Source: Paulownia fortunei
Taxonomy: Eukaryota; Streptophyta; Magnoliopsida; Lamiales; Paulowniaceae
Length of the DNA stretch: 64,000 bases
Direction: 5' to 3'
NCBI GenBank assembly: GCA_019321725.1
Contig: CM033115.1
Coordinates: 18,796,673-18,860,672 of the forward strand
Shown here: positions 1-13,649 of the stretch, piece after piece
Numbering within the stretch: the stretch's first letter is position 1
Layout of the letters: each line of letters starts with the position of its first letter
Notes under the pieces: generated by a model
Told to the model about the DNA's origin: nothing
Databases searched by the model: none
Seen by the model: the letters and a program-made list of their open reading frames with translations, nothing else
Program-made: the position numbers and the translations under genes

Positions 1-21
1 TATAGATTGAGAATTTTCCAT
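1..21 (-). CDS. Possible 5' end of a leftward gene, cut by the window edge
   Basis: On the minus strand an ATG at 21-19 opens a frame of seven codons (MENSQSI) that runs off the window. The 600 bases upstream of it, read leftward, look like a promoter and leader. They are pyrimidine-rich, contain a perfect CACGTG palindrome at 500-505, and end in a purine-rich AAAAAAG just before the ATG. Nothing in seven residues identifies the product. The start could equally be a chance ATG in intergenic DNA. Confidence 0.25.
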
Positions 22-498
22 CTTTTTTCCTTTCTTGTGTGTCAATGTGTGTGTGCTGCTTTACTTTTTTTCTAGTGTTTTTCAACTCTATTTCTGCATC
101 TAAATGCAAACAGAGAGAAAATGTAGGATATGTATGGAGTGGGAGAACTTGGTGCCGCCAAAACAAGCGGGTATGCGATAATGGTCGTGTCCTCTAATTA
201 GGCATGTGATAAGCAAACCATTACTACCCTGTTATTATATGCATTAAAAAGTTGCACAAATAATACAAAAATTAATGATACATTCCCATAATCGAATGTA
301 AATAAATGGGTTGCTAAATCTACAAGCAATCTTAAAATGTGGCTTCGAAGTGGAGTAGTTGGAAAGTGGTGGCGGAGAGTGGTGCAGGGGAGAGGGGGTT
401 TCAGGTGTTTCTTTTTTAGTGAGAATGAGTTGAGAATTTGTATACTTTTTGGCTTTGGTTGGGGGAACGTTTCGGTTACATGGACCAATAATATGAGG

Positions 499-506
499 CC
501 ACGTGG
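499..506. promoter_or_regulatory. G-box/ABRE-like palindrome CCACGTGG
   Basis: This is a perfect eight-base palindrome with a CACGTG core, the classic site for plant bZIP and bHLH factors. It lies about 480 bases upstream of the possible leftward start codon at 21. It sits in a short GC-richer patch (about 340-560) that stands out from the AT-rich surroundings, which favours a promoter. Function is inferred from the motif only. Confidence 0.35.
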
Positions 507-1658
507 AGGGGGTGGGAGGACAGTTGGGGTAGGGGTGCGGATGAGATAGAGGTTGGGATTTGAAGGAAAATGTTACGGAGAAGAAAGGTCTCACCTCATT
601 TATAAAAAGTTAGATTATTTATTCACCTACCTAGTATCAATTAAAATTTTCAAACTACTAAATAAATGTATGATAATATTATTGATGAATTATAATATGC
701 TAAGTTTCAATCGGCTGAGTTGAAGAGATTTATTTGAATTATAGATTTAAATAAAGATAAGACTAAATTTGCTAAGTTCATGGTTCTATAAAACAATATA
801 TAAATTAAAATATAATGTTAGGCCATAAAGTCTAAATTTATAAAAATCTCTATATCAATAATATAAATACTCTTAATTTTTTTTATTAAAAGATATGCTA
901 TCAATAACGCATTTGACTTATTAAGGTTTCTAATTTTCATTAATTTATTTTGAATCTAGTTTGATCGTTAATAGAATTTTGTCAAATAAATTTTTAATAT
1001 TCCTAACGAGTTGTTAACCCACTTTCTAATCCACTTTCAAGAATTTAAAGAAAAAAAGTAATAACACGTCACTTTTAAATTAAAATTTTAGAATTATTGT
1101 GTGTGATTAAACGACTGCAATTTTAATTTGATAATACTCAAGCGAGTGAGATTATATATAAAGAAAGGCGCGTCTCTTTTTTCTGATTGGGCCATGGATA
1201 ATTAAGCCCAAACCCCATAATATGGTGTGACTGGTCAAAGATGAACGTGGGTTGGACCATCATGACGTCACTTCACATACATAAGCAGTGTATATATGTT
1301 TTTGTTTTTAAATACTTTTCCCGCATTTTCTTGCTAATATGGATTTTTTTTCCGACAGAACTAGTGTTGTTATTCGTTCATAATACATGAAAACAAAATT
1401 TCAGAGTTAAAAAGATAGTTAAAGACAGCTTATATTGTTTCTTTTGAGTAAATAAATCACTTTCTGATGATTAATTTTCCAATTGTTGAATGATTTAGCT
1501 ATTGTTTCTTAATTATTTATTCTAAGAATATCTATCTATTTTTTTGGTCATTCTTAATAATATTCATATTCAATTAATCATTAACCAGTATTTTTTTCAC
1601 AAAAGACCATGCATGATGTTTTAGAGCTTATATTGACCAAAAGACGATATGTATCGGT

Positions 1659-1753
1659 CTATAGTCTCATTTGATAATATTCAAATAGGTGATATTTTAT
1701 ATCTGGATTATGAAATACCATCCAATTAGATATATTATCAAATGAGATTATAG
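1659..1753. repeat. MITE-like foldback of about 95 bases
   Basis: Outer arms at 1659-1680 and 1732-1753 are inverted copies matching at 21 of 22 positions. Inside them, the sequences at about 1681-1702 and 1707-1731 also pair imperfectly around a tiny CTGG loop. The whole element therefore folds into one long hairpin. That design fits a miniature inverted-repeat transposable element. I see no clear target-site duplication. A small-RNA precursor is the alternative. Confidence 0.5.
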
Positions 1754-3314
1754 ATTATTAAATTATATATAATAATGTTAATATTTTATTTTATGATATT
1801 AATATATACACGTCAAACAAACGAATCAAGATTTTATTGAATAGTATCAATTGGACAGCGTAAAATATCCATATTTATAACACCTTAATTTCTTGTTAAT
1901 TTGTTTAAAAGTGTTTAAAATTTCTAAGTTGTGTTCAACGATTCTAAGAGCTTATCCTGGCTAAAATTAATCAAAATTGTTTTCCACTTCAAAGTTGACG
2001 TTTTTGAAATTTTTGTACATAACCCAGACATATGAATAAATTTATTAATTTTATTATTGATTAATTTTAGTAAAATTAATTCTTTTTTGGGGGGGATGAA
2101 AAAAGTAAATTTCAACTAGTTTGTTTGTTAATCCATTAATGCCGACTACTAATTAGCCAATAGACAACAATAGAAGATGCCATTTCACTGCTCAAAAAAT
2201 CAGAACAGATTTAATTATATCAATTAGCCAAAATAGTATGCAGATTAGCCCATCACAGTCACAGACAACTGTATAACGCGAGATCCAATACAAAAAATGT
2301 TATTAATTTTTTTTGTTAATTAATAAATTATTTTTAATTAATTTACTAAAACAAGGTATCCTCAATATTGTATTGATTTTTATGTGCACTAACTTATTTT
2401 AACCACCTAATTTTTGTCTCTATTAGCACAGAAGAATTCCCACTGACCAATCCTATGGGTAGGTTAAAATTAATGAATTCAACATAGTACTTTAATTGAA
2501 CCCCACATACTGCTGCAATTGGGTCAATCCAAATACATTATTAAAAAATAAAATCATAAATAACTTTTGAAATAATTAATAATGACAAAAGAAAATATTA
2601 TTTTGGGGTAGTCTTTTTGTTCAACCCTAAACAAGTACATTTGATCATCTCTTGGATCTTGTACACCGTGAGGTTTTAAATAGATTTATGCAGTCCAAGA
2701 TTGATTTTTTTAATACAATTTAAATTTATCAAACTTGTCCAACTTAATTTATATTCAACTCATTAAAATTATATTCATTTATTAAATTGATTATCGAGTT
2801 TAATTTGTAGTCAACTCGATAAAATTAATTCCTAAATTTTAAATAAATTGCTAAATAGAACATTTAAGACTTGGTTAGTAGTTAAAATGTCGAGCAATTG
2901 AAATTTTAACTCTTATGTCACCTTAACGATTCTCCATTGAATAGTTGCGCTATAAGTAATAGTAGTATGAATATTTGTGCTAGATTCTGATTCTTGTTGG
3001 GACCATACGAGAAGACAATGTAACTTAGATCTCAGATGCGTGTGTGGATAGGCGTTCTTAGGTGTATATATAGTCATCTCAATATATGTATATGTATATT
3101 TTATAGAGATACGAAGTTACAAGTAATGTGAATATGTAAAATCACTTTATGCAACGACCATTTTATCTATCCTCTGTATGTATAGTACAATTATATTGAA
3201 TAACTAGTACAAGGTTGTTGAAAACTTTTCACACCACTAAATAATGTAGGGGCCGACAGGTTTTGACTAACACATTAAGATCTTAAAATTCTACAACTAT
3301 GAAGTATTGAGTTC

Positions 3315-3502
3315 AAGTTTCATCAAACGCATGAGTATATGTCTCGCTCTATTATTATTTCATTACAGTTGTTATATTAATGATTGTATCGTTTTATAAA
3401 AAAAATGATATAATATTCTATTTACTACCACTTAGAAAAAGAGATAAGTTATCTCACATTCTATTTTAACAAGAATACTTTTAAGTTATTTCAACCTCAT
3501 AG
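3315..3502. repeat. Direct repeat, copy 1 of a pair
   Basis: This copy begins AAGTTTCATCA and ends TTCAACCTCATAG. It matches the segment at 3656-3840 along its length with scattered substitutions and small indels. The copies are separated by about 150 AT-rich bases. It could be an old segmental tandem duplication or the ends of a small decayed element. Confidence 0.6.
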
Positions 3503-3655
3503 ATTTCCATTACAATAATTTAAAAAAATAACTTAAAAATATGAGTTTAATAATTTAAAGTTTATTGTACCCGAGATTATCCAAATAAATTTAATAGATT
3601 TCTTATTTTTAATTTGAAATCCCTAACTTCAAATTTATCAATTCAAATGTAACCT

Positions 3656-3840
3656 AAGTTTCATCAGACGGGTGAGAAGTCTCACTCCATTGTTATTTCA
3701 TTATCATTGTTATATCGATGATTGTATCGCTTTATGGAAAAAAATGATATAACATATTTTCAACTACCACTAATAAGAAGAGATTAGTTCTCTTAGACTT
3801 ATTCCAACAAAAATACTTCTGAGTTCTCTCAACCTCATAG
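3656..3840. repeat. Direct repeat, copy 2 of a pair
   Basis: This is the diverged partner of 3315-3502. The shared anchors are AAGTTTCATCA at the start, ATGATTGTATCG in the middle and CAACCTCATAG at the end. The similarity stops sharply at the terminal CATAG of both copies. Confidence 0.6.
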
Positions 3841-4384
3841 GTGACTTGAGATTTAAGAAAATCCCGACTATCCTAGCATTTTGTTCATGTTGTAGGTCGT
3901 AATCCCAAACATCGGCAGGAAATTATCTTAGACATCAAGCAAAACCCTAAGTGGGGGTGGACAACACATGGGGGTGGTGTATTACGTGTGGTACAATGAC
4001 TAGGGCAGAATGTTGATTGCTCCATTGTCAATTAGGCAACAGGAAATGGGGAAGGCTGATAAAAACCCTAACCATCTAATGTTGCCTCCTTGGCTTTTTA
4101 AGAAAAAAGTGACAGTGACTGACTACTGTTTAGCTTAGTAGCGTCAACATTGTACTGGCTCCAAAAGTCCTCTCAAAGCTCGACTCCAACCATGGAAACC
4201 CTATTGATGGTGATGCCACTTATGTGCAGCTTTTTCTATTTAAATCTAGAATTTAATAGAGAAAGGGGAAAAAAGAACAAAATAAATGAAAATTGTTTTG
4301 TTGGTTGTGAGTTTTTTTTTTAATTAGAATGTCAATATATGTGTATCACTAATTATTAATAGTAATAATATGAAATAATTATTG

Positions 4385-4520
4385 TTGCTATTAAGTTTGC
4401 GAAAACTATTATTATGATAAAATAAAAATATTATCATTTATTATTATAAAATAAAATTATTATTACTTAATATAAGTAACTAATACTAATTTTAATAATA
4501 TCACCCAATATTGTCATTAT
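4385..4520. repeat. Remnant related to the 9.6-kb and 40.0-kb repeats
   Basis: A stretch starting TTGCTATTAAGTTTGCGAA and running into ACTATTATTATGATAAA closely resembles 39993-40029, and more loosely 9635-9665 within the CACTA-like element. The following AT-rich bases are typical of decayed subterminal repeats. Confidence 0.35.
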
Positions 4521-7500
4521 TTATACTAAGTGTTAAGTTTAAGGATAAAAAGAAAATCTTTTAAATACTACATACATATATTTAGTATAAATCTATATTC
4601 AAATACAATATTAAATAAATTGAAAAATAACAACTCCAATCCAATTAACTCAAATAACTAACACAACCACAAAACCTAGTGCTTTAACTGCTTCAGCATT
4701 GAAAGCATTCCAACAAGGATACTTTCAAATAAAATTAAGTGATTGGTCACTTACCTAAATTAATAAACAAAAACATGGTACATATAAATCATCATCCTAT
4801 CATTATTCTCGACTTTGCTAAACTTGGTTTAAAGTAGAACTTCTTTTAGCATCTGTGTGCTGTAAGGACATTTATCAAATATATATACATATACACACAC
4901 ATATGTAACACCTAAATTAGAGTTAATTAAAGCATGAGCTATCCACAAACGAAAGAAATAAATAGAAGATGTCCTCATATAGGGAACCAAAACTATTTAG
5001 AAGGGGAAAAAGGAAATTTTACCATTCAGTTCTAATTATCCTTTTTTTTTTTTTTTGGGGTGGGGGGGGAGAACTTTAGGGCGTAACATAAATAAAGATG
5101 AAGCCGAATTCTATCTTTTTTATGGTACAATACGTGCATAGCATAAGAAAAGTTAATTCATTTGTTCTCTCTATAAGTTAAAAGATTTGTGAATATGCCT
5201 CTCAAAATATAGCAGAAAATATTTGGAACCAAATGGTCTACTCAAAGCAAATGATTTAAATGGGCAAAGTGTGGATGAGAAAAATTTGATAAGAATTTCA
5301 TCAAAATAAATTATGTATATTAAACTTATTTTTAGTGAAGAACGGACATTAATAAAGGCCACGCTCAATATTTAAGGTTAAATTGAAAGCAATTTGGATA
5401 ATATATTGTAATTAGTATTTCATATCTTATTGCAATACTACGAATATATATCATATGTGTATTTACAATAAAATTTTATATAAATAACTTATATTGATGG
5501 TATTATAATAGAAGATGTAATTTAAATTAAAACATAAGATCCTAATTAATTTTTGAGGGGCAAGGGATGAACCCTTTAAGGCAATTTTCAATACTCAAGT
5601 TGCCCATCTCCTTACTGATAAATTGGCTTCATTTTTTTTTTTAAATAATTTAGATTTCACATGAGCACAAGAAAGTACCGTACATGTATTTATATCAAAT
5701 GAACTTATTTGATATGGGCTAACATTTTCGTGCAGGATTCTCTGGTTTTTCCCTCTTGTTCTGTCAAAAATTGCCCTTTTCCCCTTCAAAATTTCCTCCT
5801 TTTTTAACCTTTCTTGAAAGGTCACAAAATGGGATTCCCTATTTTTTTTAATTACTATTCTACAATGAACTTTTTTATTTTTCAGTGCGTACATCGTGAA
5901 GCCCACTTAAAATGCTTTTAGAAATCTAAATTAGAAAACAGAGTACATTGTTTTCCTCTTTGCAGAAACTGTCCAAAACATCCCCTTAAAGTTGTTACAA
6001 AATTAAATTTTCAAAGGAAAAAAAAAAAAAGAAGAAGAACAAAAAAGTGCCTCAGCACCTCGTTCCTGCAAAAAAAATTCTGGTAAATTGAGAATACAAG
6101 TAGCAGAGAAGACAAGATGGAATAAAGATCAAGGAATTCTGTGCCAGTCAACATCTTTGACTGAAATTCCCATTACTCACTTTTCATTCTTTTTTTTTTT
6201 AAATATTCATCAAGGTTCCTCTTTTTTCTTTTTTTTTTTGCTCTCTCTCTTTGATTTTCTTTTTTTTAAGATAGTGACAAGAAAATTTTTTACCACCTGA
6301 GTTCAAGAAAATGAGAAATTGACATAATTGGGATTCCAACTTGTAATAGTACCTTGAATTGCAGACATAGAAAAATGTGATCTAAGTGGCACTTTGATTT
6401 AAAATTGCACTTTTTGGGACTCATGTTTCAAATTGTGATACTTCTATTTTCAATAAAAAGTTGCAAAGTCAATATTTTTTTTTAAAAAAAGGAAACTAAT
6501 TTTGTATGTTTCACTATCGAATCAAAAGCCAAAACCCACTTCAAAAATAAAATCAAAGCTATCCCATTCAAGACGAAAATTCGAAATTATTTACAATTTT
6601 TTGTTCAATTTATTCTTTTTTTTTTCTCTCTTTTTTGTGATGATTGAGATTTTTTCTGGACATGCTATATTTAGCCCTATTACCAGGATATTACAATTTA
6701 ATGAGGGAGTGCTTTTTAATATTTGCCAGTTTTTTTCTAAATAAACAAATAAATAGCCTTTTCAAATGCCAATTACTAAATTTATTTTCTTTCCACCATC
6801 TCTTCTTCCCTTTATAGTGTACAATGTATATTTTGTTTAAGCAACCTTTTCCCTTCACTTTCAGTGACCTTTTTTCTTGGAAAAATTGAAAGAAAACATG
6901 GCAGGAAGAGCCCAAATAAATATGGGAACAGAGGACCCATGCAAATTCTCAGACCTTATAGTCTTTTTTTTCTTTTCTGTGGGAATCACAACTGCACAAA
7001 AACTAAAAAACACACAAGTATTTTATACTAGAATTACCAGTTGAGTATGGGAACTTGAAAAGAAAGAATCATTGTTAGAAAGGAAGCATGTTTTCTTTCC
7101 CAGTATGGGGAAATGAAAACTTCTTTCTTTCAGACACTTCTGTGTACTCAATTCATTTTGCTAGGTAGATATGATGGATTGAAACTTTTGGATGAGTCTG
7201 TTGCAAAATTTTCTATCCATCCAACATCAGTAAAAAAATACTATTTTTTATAATCCAATGACTAATAATATATGGAGGAGCGTATAACGAAATCCTCAAT
7301 CATTTCTAATAATATAAGATATTACAATTCAAATACTTTCATTAAGCCTAAGATTATAACAGTGTGATACGTAAAATTTAAGGTGTGGAATGTCGGGTAG
7401 TTATTCTCCAATCAATTATAATCGGATACATTCAAAGGAAGATGTTTATATATCATTTATGGTATGTTGTTACTACCATCAGATGTGTTTACCTAAAATT

Positions 7501-8959
7501 AGCTGTAAAAATAACTACTGGACATATGACTAGTTATTCACGGGACCATTTATTTATTTGCTTGTATTTAACACTGTGTTTGCAAATATTTACTTGGAAG
7601 AAATTGATAATATCTAAACCATTCTCAACTCAATTTTAGCAAAATTAATTCTATTTTTCTGATAACCAATTCTTGAGTGTCTGTTTAGTTCATCTTTTTC
7701 ATTTAGTTTTTTTGTGGGTATTTTTTTTTTTTTAAGAGAATATCTAAACTGTTTGGGAATTACATTTTCTCACACTTGAATTCTTCGAGGTCCACAGAGA
7801 TAGTTAGGTCGTAAGTTAAGAAAATGAGGAAGACAGGTGGGGAACAGCAGCAGGCACTCTCTCTCATCCCAGGATGGTGGTTTAGGTTTGGTGCCTTAAA
7901 ATTTCCTGACAGAAAATTGAGAAAAATACCCCACAAAATAACACACAGCCCACACACTAACTCCCATGCCCATGTCTTTCAACCAAAAGTCCCCTCTGCC
8001 AATCTTACCTTGTACTTAGTATAGTATTTTACAGCAAACAAAGAGGGAAAAAAAAAAAAAGGATTACTAGTAAAATAAGAGGTTGGATTCCCAAAGTTTT
8101 GACTGCACCTCATCCCCTTCAAACTTCCTACTCCCAAAAACTCTCTGGGCAGCGTGCTCACATGGGCTTTCTTCCCATTTATTGTACCCCACACAAGTGT
8201 TCTTCTTATCCCCACCCCCCTTGCCCTGTGATCAGTCTGAGAATATGGGCTTAAAATGTTTCTGACTCTTGAGAATTTGCATGGGTAAAACTTCATAAAG
8301 CAACAAGAAGTTTGTGACAAATAGACAGGAATATAACCACAAGAGCTTATAAACTAGAGATAAATAGCAAAATCAAGAACAAAAGAACTCTTTCTTTTTT
8401 TGTTTTTTAATGCTGATCAACACTGTGTGAGTGTACAGCAATATGCTTTTATTTGAGTCATGGGCATGTGCCTCTAACAGGCAAGTTTGGAGTTGGAATT
8501 TTGAGGTTTTTGGCTGATGGTAGTGTCGTGCAACCCCTCCTATATACTCAAATATGGTCTGCACTGACTCAGTGGCCAAGTTGATAAAGTAAGGTTGCGT
8601 GGGGTATAATCTAATCCCAACACGGTTCAACTTGTTACACCAACTTTATTTAGTGTCCGCGATTTACTTGAATGGAGTGATTTGCAAAATATTACATCAA
8701 TTCGATAATTTATCCAGTGCGCACCGAATGAGTAGCGGTTCTGATTTCACGTCATAAAACAAAAAAAAAAATGGTATGCCCGTTTGTGCATTCGGAGTAT
8801 TACTGAAACATAGGAGGGTTCTCAGTTGAAAACCCTTTACAATTACAATTACAAATTTTCATGCAAACTCTTTAGTTATAAAGTTGTAACTGGAAACATC
8901 AAACTTGAATGAATGTACCCACAATGCAAGGCATCAGTGCGCATAATCACAATTTTAGA

Positions 8960-9740
8960 CACTACAAGAAAAAGGATAAAAAATTATTGTTAATTACGTG
9001 TGTGAATTGAAAAAAAAAATATTTTTTCACAATAAGAATTATAGCAAATTTAATGGTGACATAAGTTGTGTTTAAAGTGTTATTATTAATAGTTATTGAC
9101 ATATATACAGTGCAAAGAAAAATACTTTCACTGTTATCAATAATGATTCTCTGACAATATTTTTGTTGTCAAAATAACCATGCTACTTATTGTAAATTGC
9201 TACAACTTAAATACAATTGTTATTATTTCCAATTAATCTTGTGAAATTTTATATTGTGACAGAACAAAATTTGAAAAAATATCATTAGTAACTATTTTGA
9301 TATTGCTGCTCAATAAGAAAAAAATGTTATGATAAGATGTCAAGTGTCAATATCAAAATTATAGCATAAAAAAAAATTATTTTATCAAAATAATAATTTT
9401 TATAAATTTAATCATGACAAGAATTGTGTGAAAGTTGTTAAATACTAAAAACTATTGGCACAATAGTTGTATATAAGTCCTCAATATTAAAAATTAGCGA
9501 TATGAGAATTGTGTCTATATTGTTACTAATAACAATAAAAATTACCGAAATAATTATGTGACTATATTCATGTTGTCACCATAAATGTCTCATTAATTGC
9601 AATGACCACAACTAAGACAAATTCTTGTCATTCTTAAGTTTGCAAAAATTATTATTTTGATAATATAAAATTTATTTTCACCTAATACATCATCAACAAT
9701 AACTTTGATATATCACTTAACATATTGTTGCTGTAGAGCT
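8960..9740. mobile_element. CACTA-type transposon terminus (5' end and subterminal region)
   Basis: The sequence CACTACAAGAAAAA at 8960 is the hallmark terminal sequence of plant CACTA (En/Spm) transposons. It is followed by several hundred AT-rich bases of loosely repeating motifs such as ACAAGAATTGTGT and TTGTCATT, as expected of a subterminal repeat region. I could not find the opposite terminus (TTCTTGTAGTG) nearby and no transposase is encoded. This looks like a truncated or non-autonomous remnant with an uncertain right boundary. Confidence 0.45.
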
Positions 9741-10333
9741 TTTTTTTTTAGTCCCCTTCTGTCGTAGAAAGGCTATGCAGTTATTCAAATTTATGATGCA
9801 TCATATGTTGAATATCTAAGCAAAAGTTATAATTTATAATTATTATTATTATTATTTTTTTGGGTGGGGGCGGGGGGTTGTCAAATTTTAAACTTCTGAA
9901 AATAATTTTCTATTTTACATTTGCACTTGTTTTACATAGAGACAAGGATGAGAGTGGACTTGGACTCGGCCCAGAACTGGATGACATCTAATTGATGGAA
10001 CAGGGCCATCAACTATTTTACAGTTTGGTTTAATAGTTCAAACTAATTGTAATAGACTACAAATAACTTTAGTATTTATTATTTATGGGACACAATATAT
10101 TCTTTGATACACACACCAACTAGTAATAAATATTTATTGACTTCAAAATGCTATTAACCACACATTGGACATAAATGAAATGAGTGTTATAACCGTTTCA
10201 CGACTTACGTTGTCGTGTTTTAACCTAGTCAACTATTCCCATCATTCTCTTTTAGACTTCATTTTTTTCTTTGGAGTAAATATTATTAGAATAAATATAA
10301 TGTAATTACTACTTGAGAGAGGAAAATAAAGTT

Positions 10334-10366
<33 letters not shown>

Positions 10367-10372
10367 ATATAT
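10334..10372. repeat. TA/GTAT compound microsatellite
   Basis: About ten TA units are followed by GTAT units and then more TA. The sequence is a simple repeat. Confidence 0.9.
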
Positions 10373-12901
10373 TTATATGAGTGAATGAATGCACAGAATA
10401 TAATTGGGCCAAAGTATAGTCCCAGTTAACCAGGGTCCTGAAAATTTAGGCTGGACTCAAGAATCAGTTTTCGGCTATCGATGACGGCCCAAGTACGTAG
10501 TTGTTTGGGCTTTTTTAATTGCACGCAACAAAAGCCTAGCTTGTTTTACTGAAGATAGGAACTCTACATTCTAGATTTCGAATGTTAGTGAGAAAAAGAA
10601 AAGGAAAAAGAAAAAATACCACAAAACAAAGCACAAAATATTTTCGTAAATACTATAATCCAAGATCAATATTCGCCATGATTACAATGTTGTGACGTTA
10701 TTTTTTAGCCTAGTTTTGATTTTAATAAAATTTTGAATTAATTTTATTTTACTTTTAATTGTCTTACTTTGCTATCTTGTATTCTCATTTTATCTCACTT
10801 TATTTTATGTATTCTAAAAAACTTAACCAAATTATTCTTACTTATAAATTACTTTAAAACATTCTAAAATTAATAAATTTATTTTTTATTCTAATAATTT
10901 TTTTTAATTTAATCAATTTACACTTAATATTATATCCATTTAAAATTTTATTGCATATAAATTTTAATATCTATTTTTTTATGAACATAGTTTCTATTAA
11001 ATTTATATGTCGTATGATATTTTTTATTAGTTAATATGTTTTATTTAAAAAATTTATACTTATCATAAATATAAAAATATATAACATATTTTTTAAAAAT
11101 ATTTTGTTAAATACGTAAAATATTAGTAATAAATTACTTATTGTTGAAAATATCAAAATTTCATAAAAAAAATATTGACACCAAAAAACTCATTTTTTAT
11201 ATTTAATTTAGTATTATTAAATAAATTATAAATAATCGAATTATTGTAATTTAATAAATACTATGTTCGATTTAAAAAAATATATAGTCATTTTAGTATT
11301 TAATTTTATTACTAATATTTAATATAGTTTTTATAAAATTATGATAATTCCATCATAACTAAAAATTTATTACTAATATCTTACGTATTTATTAAATATT
11401 ATTTAGAAATATTTTATATATTTTTTAGATTTTTAATTAGTAAGAATTTTACAAGTAAAGTGTATTAACTAATAAAAAAATATTCGACTATATATAATTA
11501 AATAAGAACTATATTAAGTTAAAACAATAACTATAAAAATTTACGTATAATAAAATTTTAAATAAATTTAATATTAAACATTATTAACTAAGTTGAAAAA
11601 TCTGTTAATTTTGAATGTTTTAAAGTAATTTTACTATAATTTATAGATAATGATAATTTTGTTAATTGTTTTAAATTAAAAAGAGATAAAGTGAAATATA
11701 AAAGTACAAGGGATAAAGTAAGAAATAATGAGACTATAAAAAAATAAAACGAGACAATTAAAAATAAAAAAATAAAATAATACTCATTAAAAATAAAAAT
11801 AAATAAAGTGAAATTAACCCGAAATTTGAAATGAATCATTTTCATAGTTACTTGCGTAAAATAACAGCGCCTCATGCTTATCTGCTTTTGTATTTTCCAT
11901 TTGAAAACTATTTATATGCCTCGTCATTATTTATTTTAATTTTATCTTCTCAAATAGAAAAAGTTGAAGGCATATTTTAATCTAGCAAAGAGACTACCTA
12001 ATTCCCACAAGTAAAGATGTAGATATCGTAGATATATTTATTGGCAAGGGCAAGACAGTAACTTATCATCCAAATTATTAAAATTAATTAATAAAGATGA
12101 AAAAAAAAGATAAAACAAGCCATTTACCACAACACCTCTTATTACACTTGGAAGACACCTATATCATGAGTGGTATAACCCACGGTAACGTCACACCCTT
12201 TGAAACTGTTTACAAACACAATTTACCTCATATATTTAAGTTTAACCATAAATATTTCCGAACATTTTGCAATAAACGGGATAAATTTTTATTAATTTTT
12301 CGATTCTAACTCCTTATCTTTTATTTTTTGAAGACACGAGAACTTCATAGGATTTTAGTCAGAGGAATTCTAATTTGTTTATATTATAGATTGAACTAAA
12401 TATTTGAAATTCTTTCTTCGAGTTGAAGTTAACAACTGATCCGATGATTTTATTTTTTTTTGTCCATAACTGACATCATGTATGGGAACCCGATTTAAGG
12501 ACCAAGAATGCAAACCAAATCATATGTCCAAGAGACTAATACGATGGAAAATAAAAGACGAGCGTCTTCCGCAAGAGCACAATCCTTTAACATAGTGACA
12601 AACGTCTTCTTTGGAATTGCCCCTTTCCATTACATCAATTGGTATCTCCATTAGGAGTACGCTCCTTCAATACGATAATAAATACTTATTTTAGGAGTGT
12701 ATTTTTTCATTATAATAATAAACACATTTCTTAAAGTATAATTTGATATAATTATTTGTTAGTATTGATCGCTGTGATATAAGATATGCACTCTAATACT
12801 AATCTCTGTTAATCACTCTCGTAGAAATTATATAATATCTTATTGTGAAATATAATACATTATATTTGAATTTTTTTAATTTATCATTTAAAATTTTACG
12901 T

Positions 12902-13063
12902 CAAGTCAAATTATACTTAATTTTATGAAATAATAAGAGTACAACTTAATAATTTCAAACTTTGCAAAGAAAATGCCTTACCAAAGTCCAACTATACTTA
13001 TTTTTATGAAATAATACGAGTACAACTTAATAAATTAAAACTCTGCAAAGAAAATGCCTTCCC
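12902..13063. repeat. Two-copy tandem duplication, 81-base period
   Basis: Unit 1 (about 12902-12982) and unit 2 (about 12983-13063) share TTTTATGAAATAATA, GAGTACAACTTAATAA and TGCAAAGAAAATGCCTT in the same order and spacing, with roughly ten differences. No ORF spans the repeat. Confidence 0.7.
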
Positions 13064-13649
13064 AACAAGTCAACACCTCAACTAAATGGTAAGAACTAGT
13101 TAACAGTAATGTGAACAGAGTGTAAATTTTATTGTGGTATTCCAAGACATGCTTAAAAGATTAACAAAAAAAAAATAATTATTTGAACACACTTTTTTTA
13201 ACAATTTTGATATGTATGTTAGACGTGTTTAATAATAAGATACAAATTATGTGATACTAAATTAAAATATCATAAATTTGTTTTAAAATAACAAGAATCA
13301 ATTTTATGCTTATCTAAGTTTAAATTAAATATTACGATACACTTATTTTAAACTTAAGTAATAATTTACTACAACATCACTTATATAATTTTTTTAGACA
13401 AATGATCAAATATTTTATATTCTTTTTTAATATGTATAAAATTATTAAGTATCATTGTTGCAATAGTATTTTATCCTGTAATTTTACAATTTTTTATTAT
13501 TATGTCTGCATCATATCATAGTCGTGTTTTGGTAGAAGGGTCTGCACAAGATAGGTCCAAATCAAACTAATTAACATCATAATTAAGACTTTTAATGACA
13601 AAGGAAACAATAGGAAGAGCACGTTTTTTGTGGAAAGATTTGACCTAAC

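Larger units (their letters stand above)
600..8959. other. Gene-free AT-rich intergenic stretch
   Basis: I see no supportable coding region here. Open frames are short, low in complexity and without recognisable domains. Contents worth naming are a promoter-like motif cluster at 1130-1330 (including TGACGTCA at 1263-1270), a foldback at 1659-1753, a 188/185-base direct-repeat pair at 3315-3840, T- and A-rich tracts around 5040, 6190 and 6600, and a moderately GC-richer patch at 7760-8640 that has no convincing ORF. Confidence 0.6.

Noticed and set aside
7979..8320. 113-codon minus-strand ORF in the GC-richer patch at 7.8-8.6 kb
   Set aside because: No domain, no splice-compatible partners, and overlapping frames on the other strand are equally open. 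It looks like a composition effect.
8570..8650. Possible tRNA-like segment (GGTTCAA core near 8623)
   Set aside because: No acceptor-stem complementarity or anticodon arm could be drawn around it.
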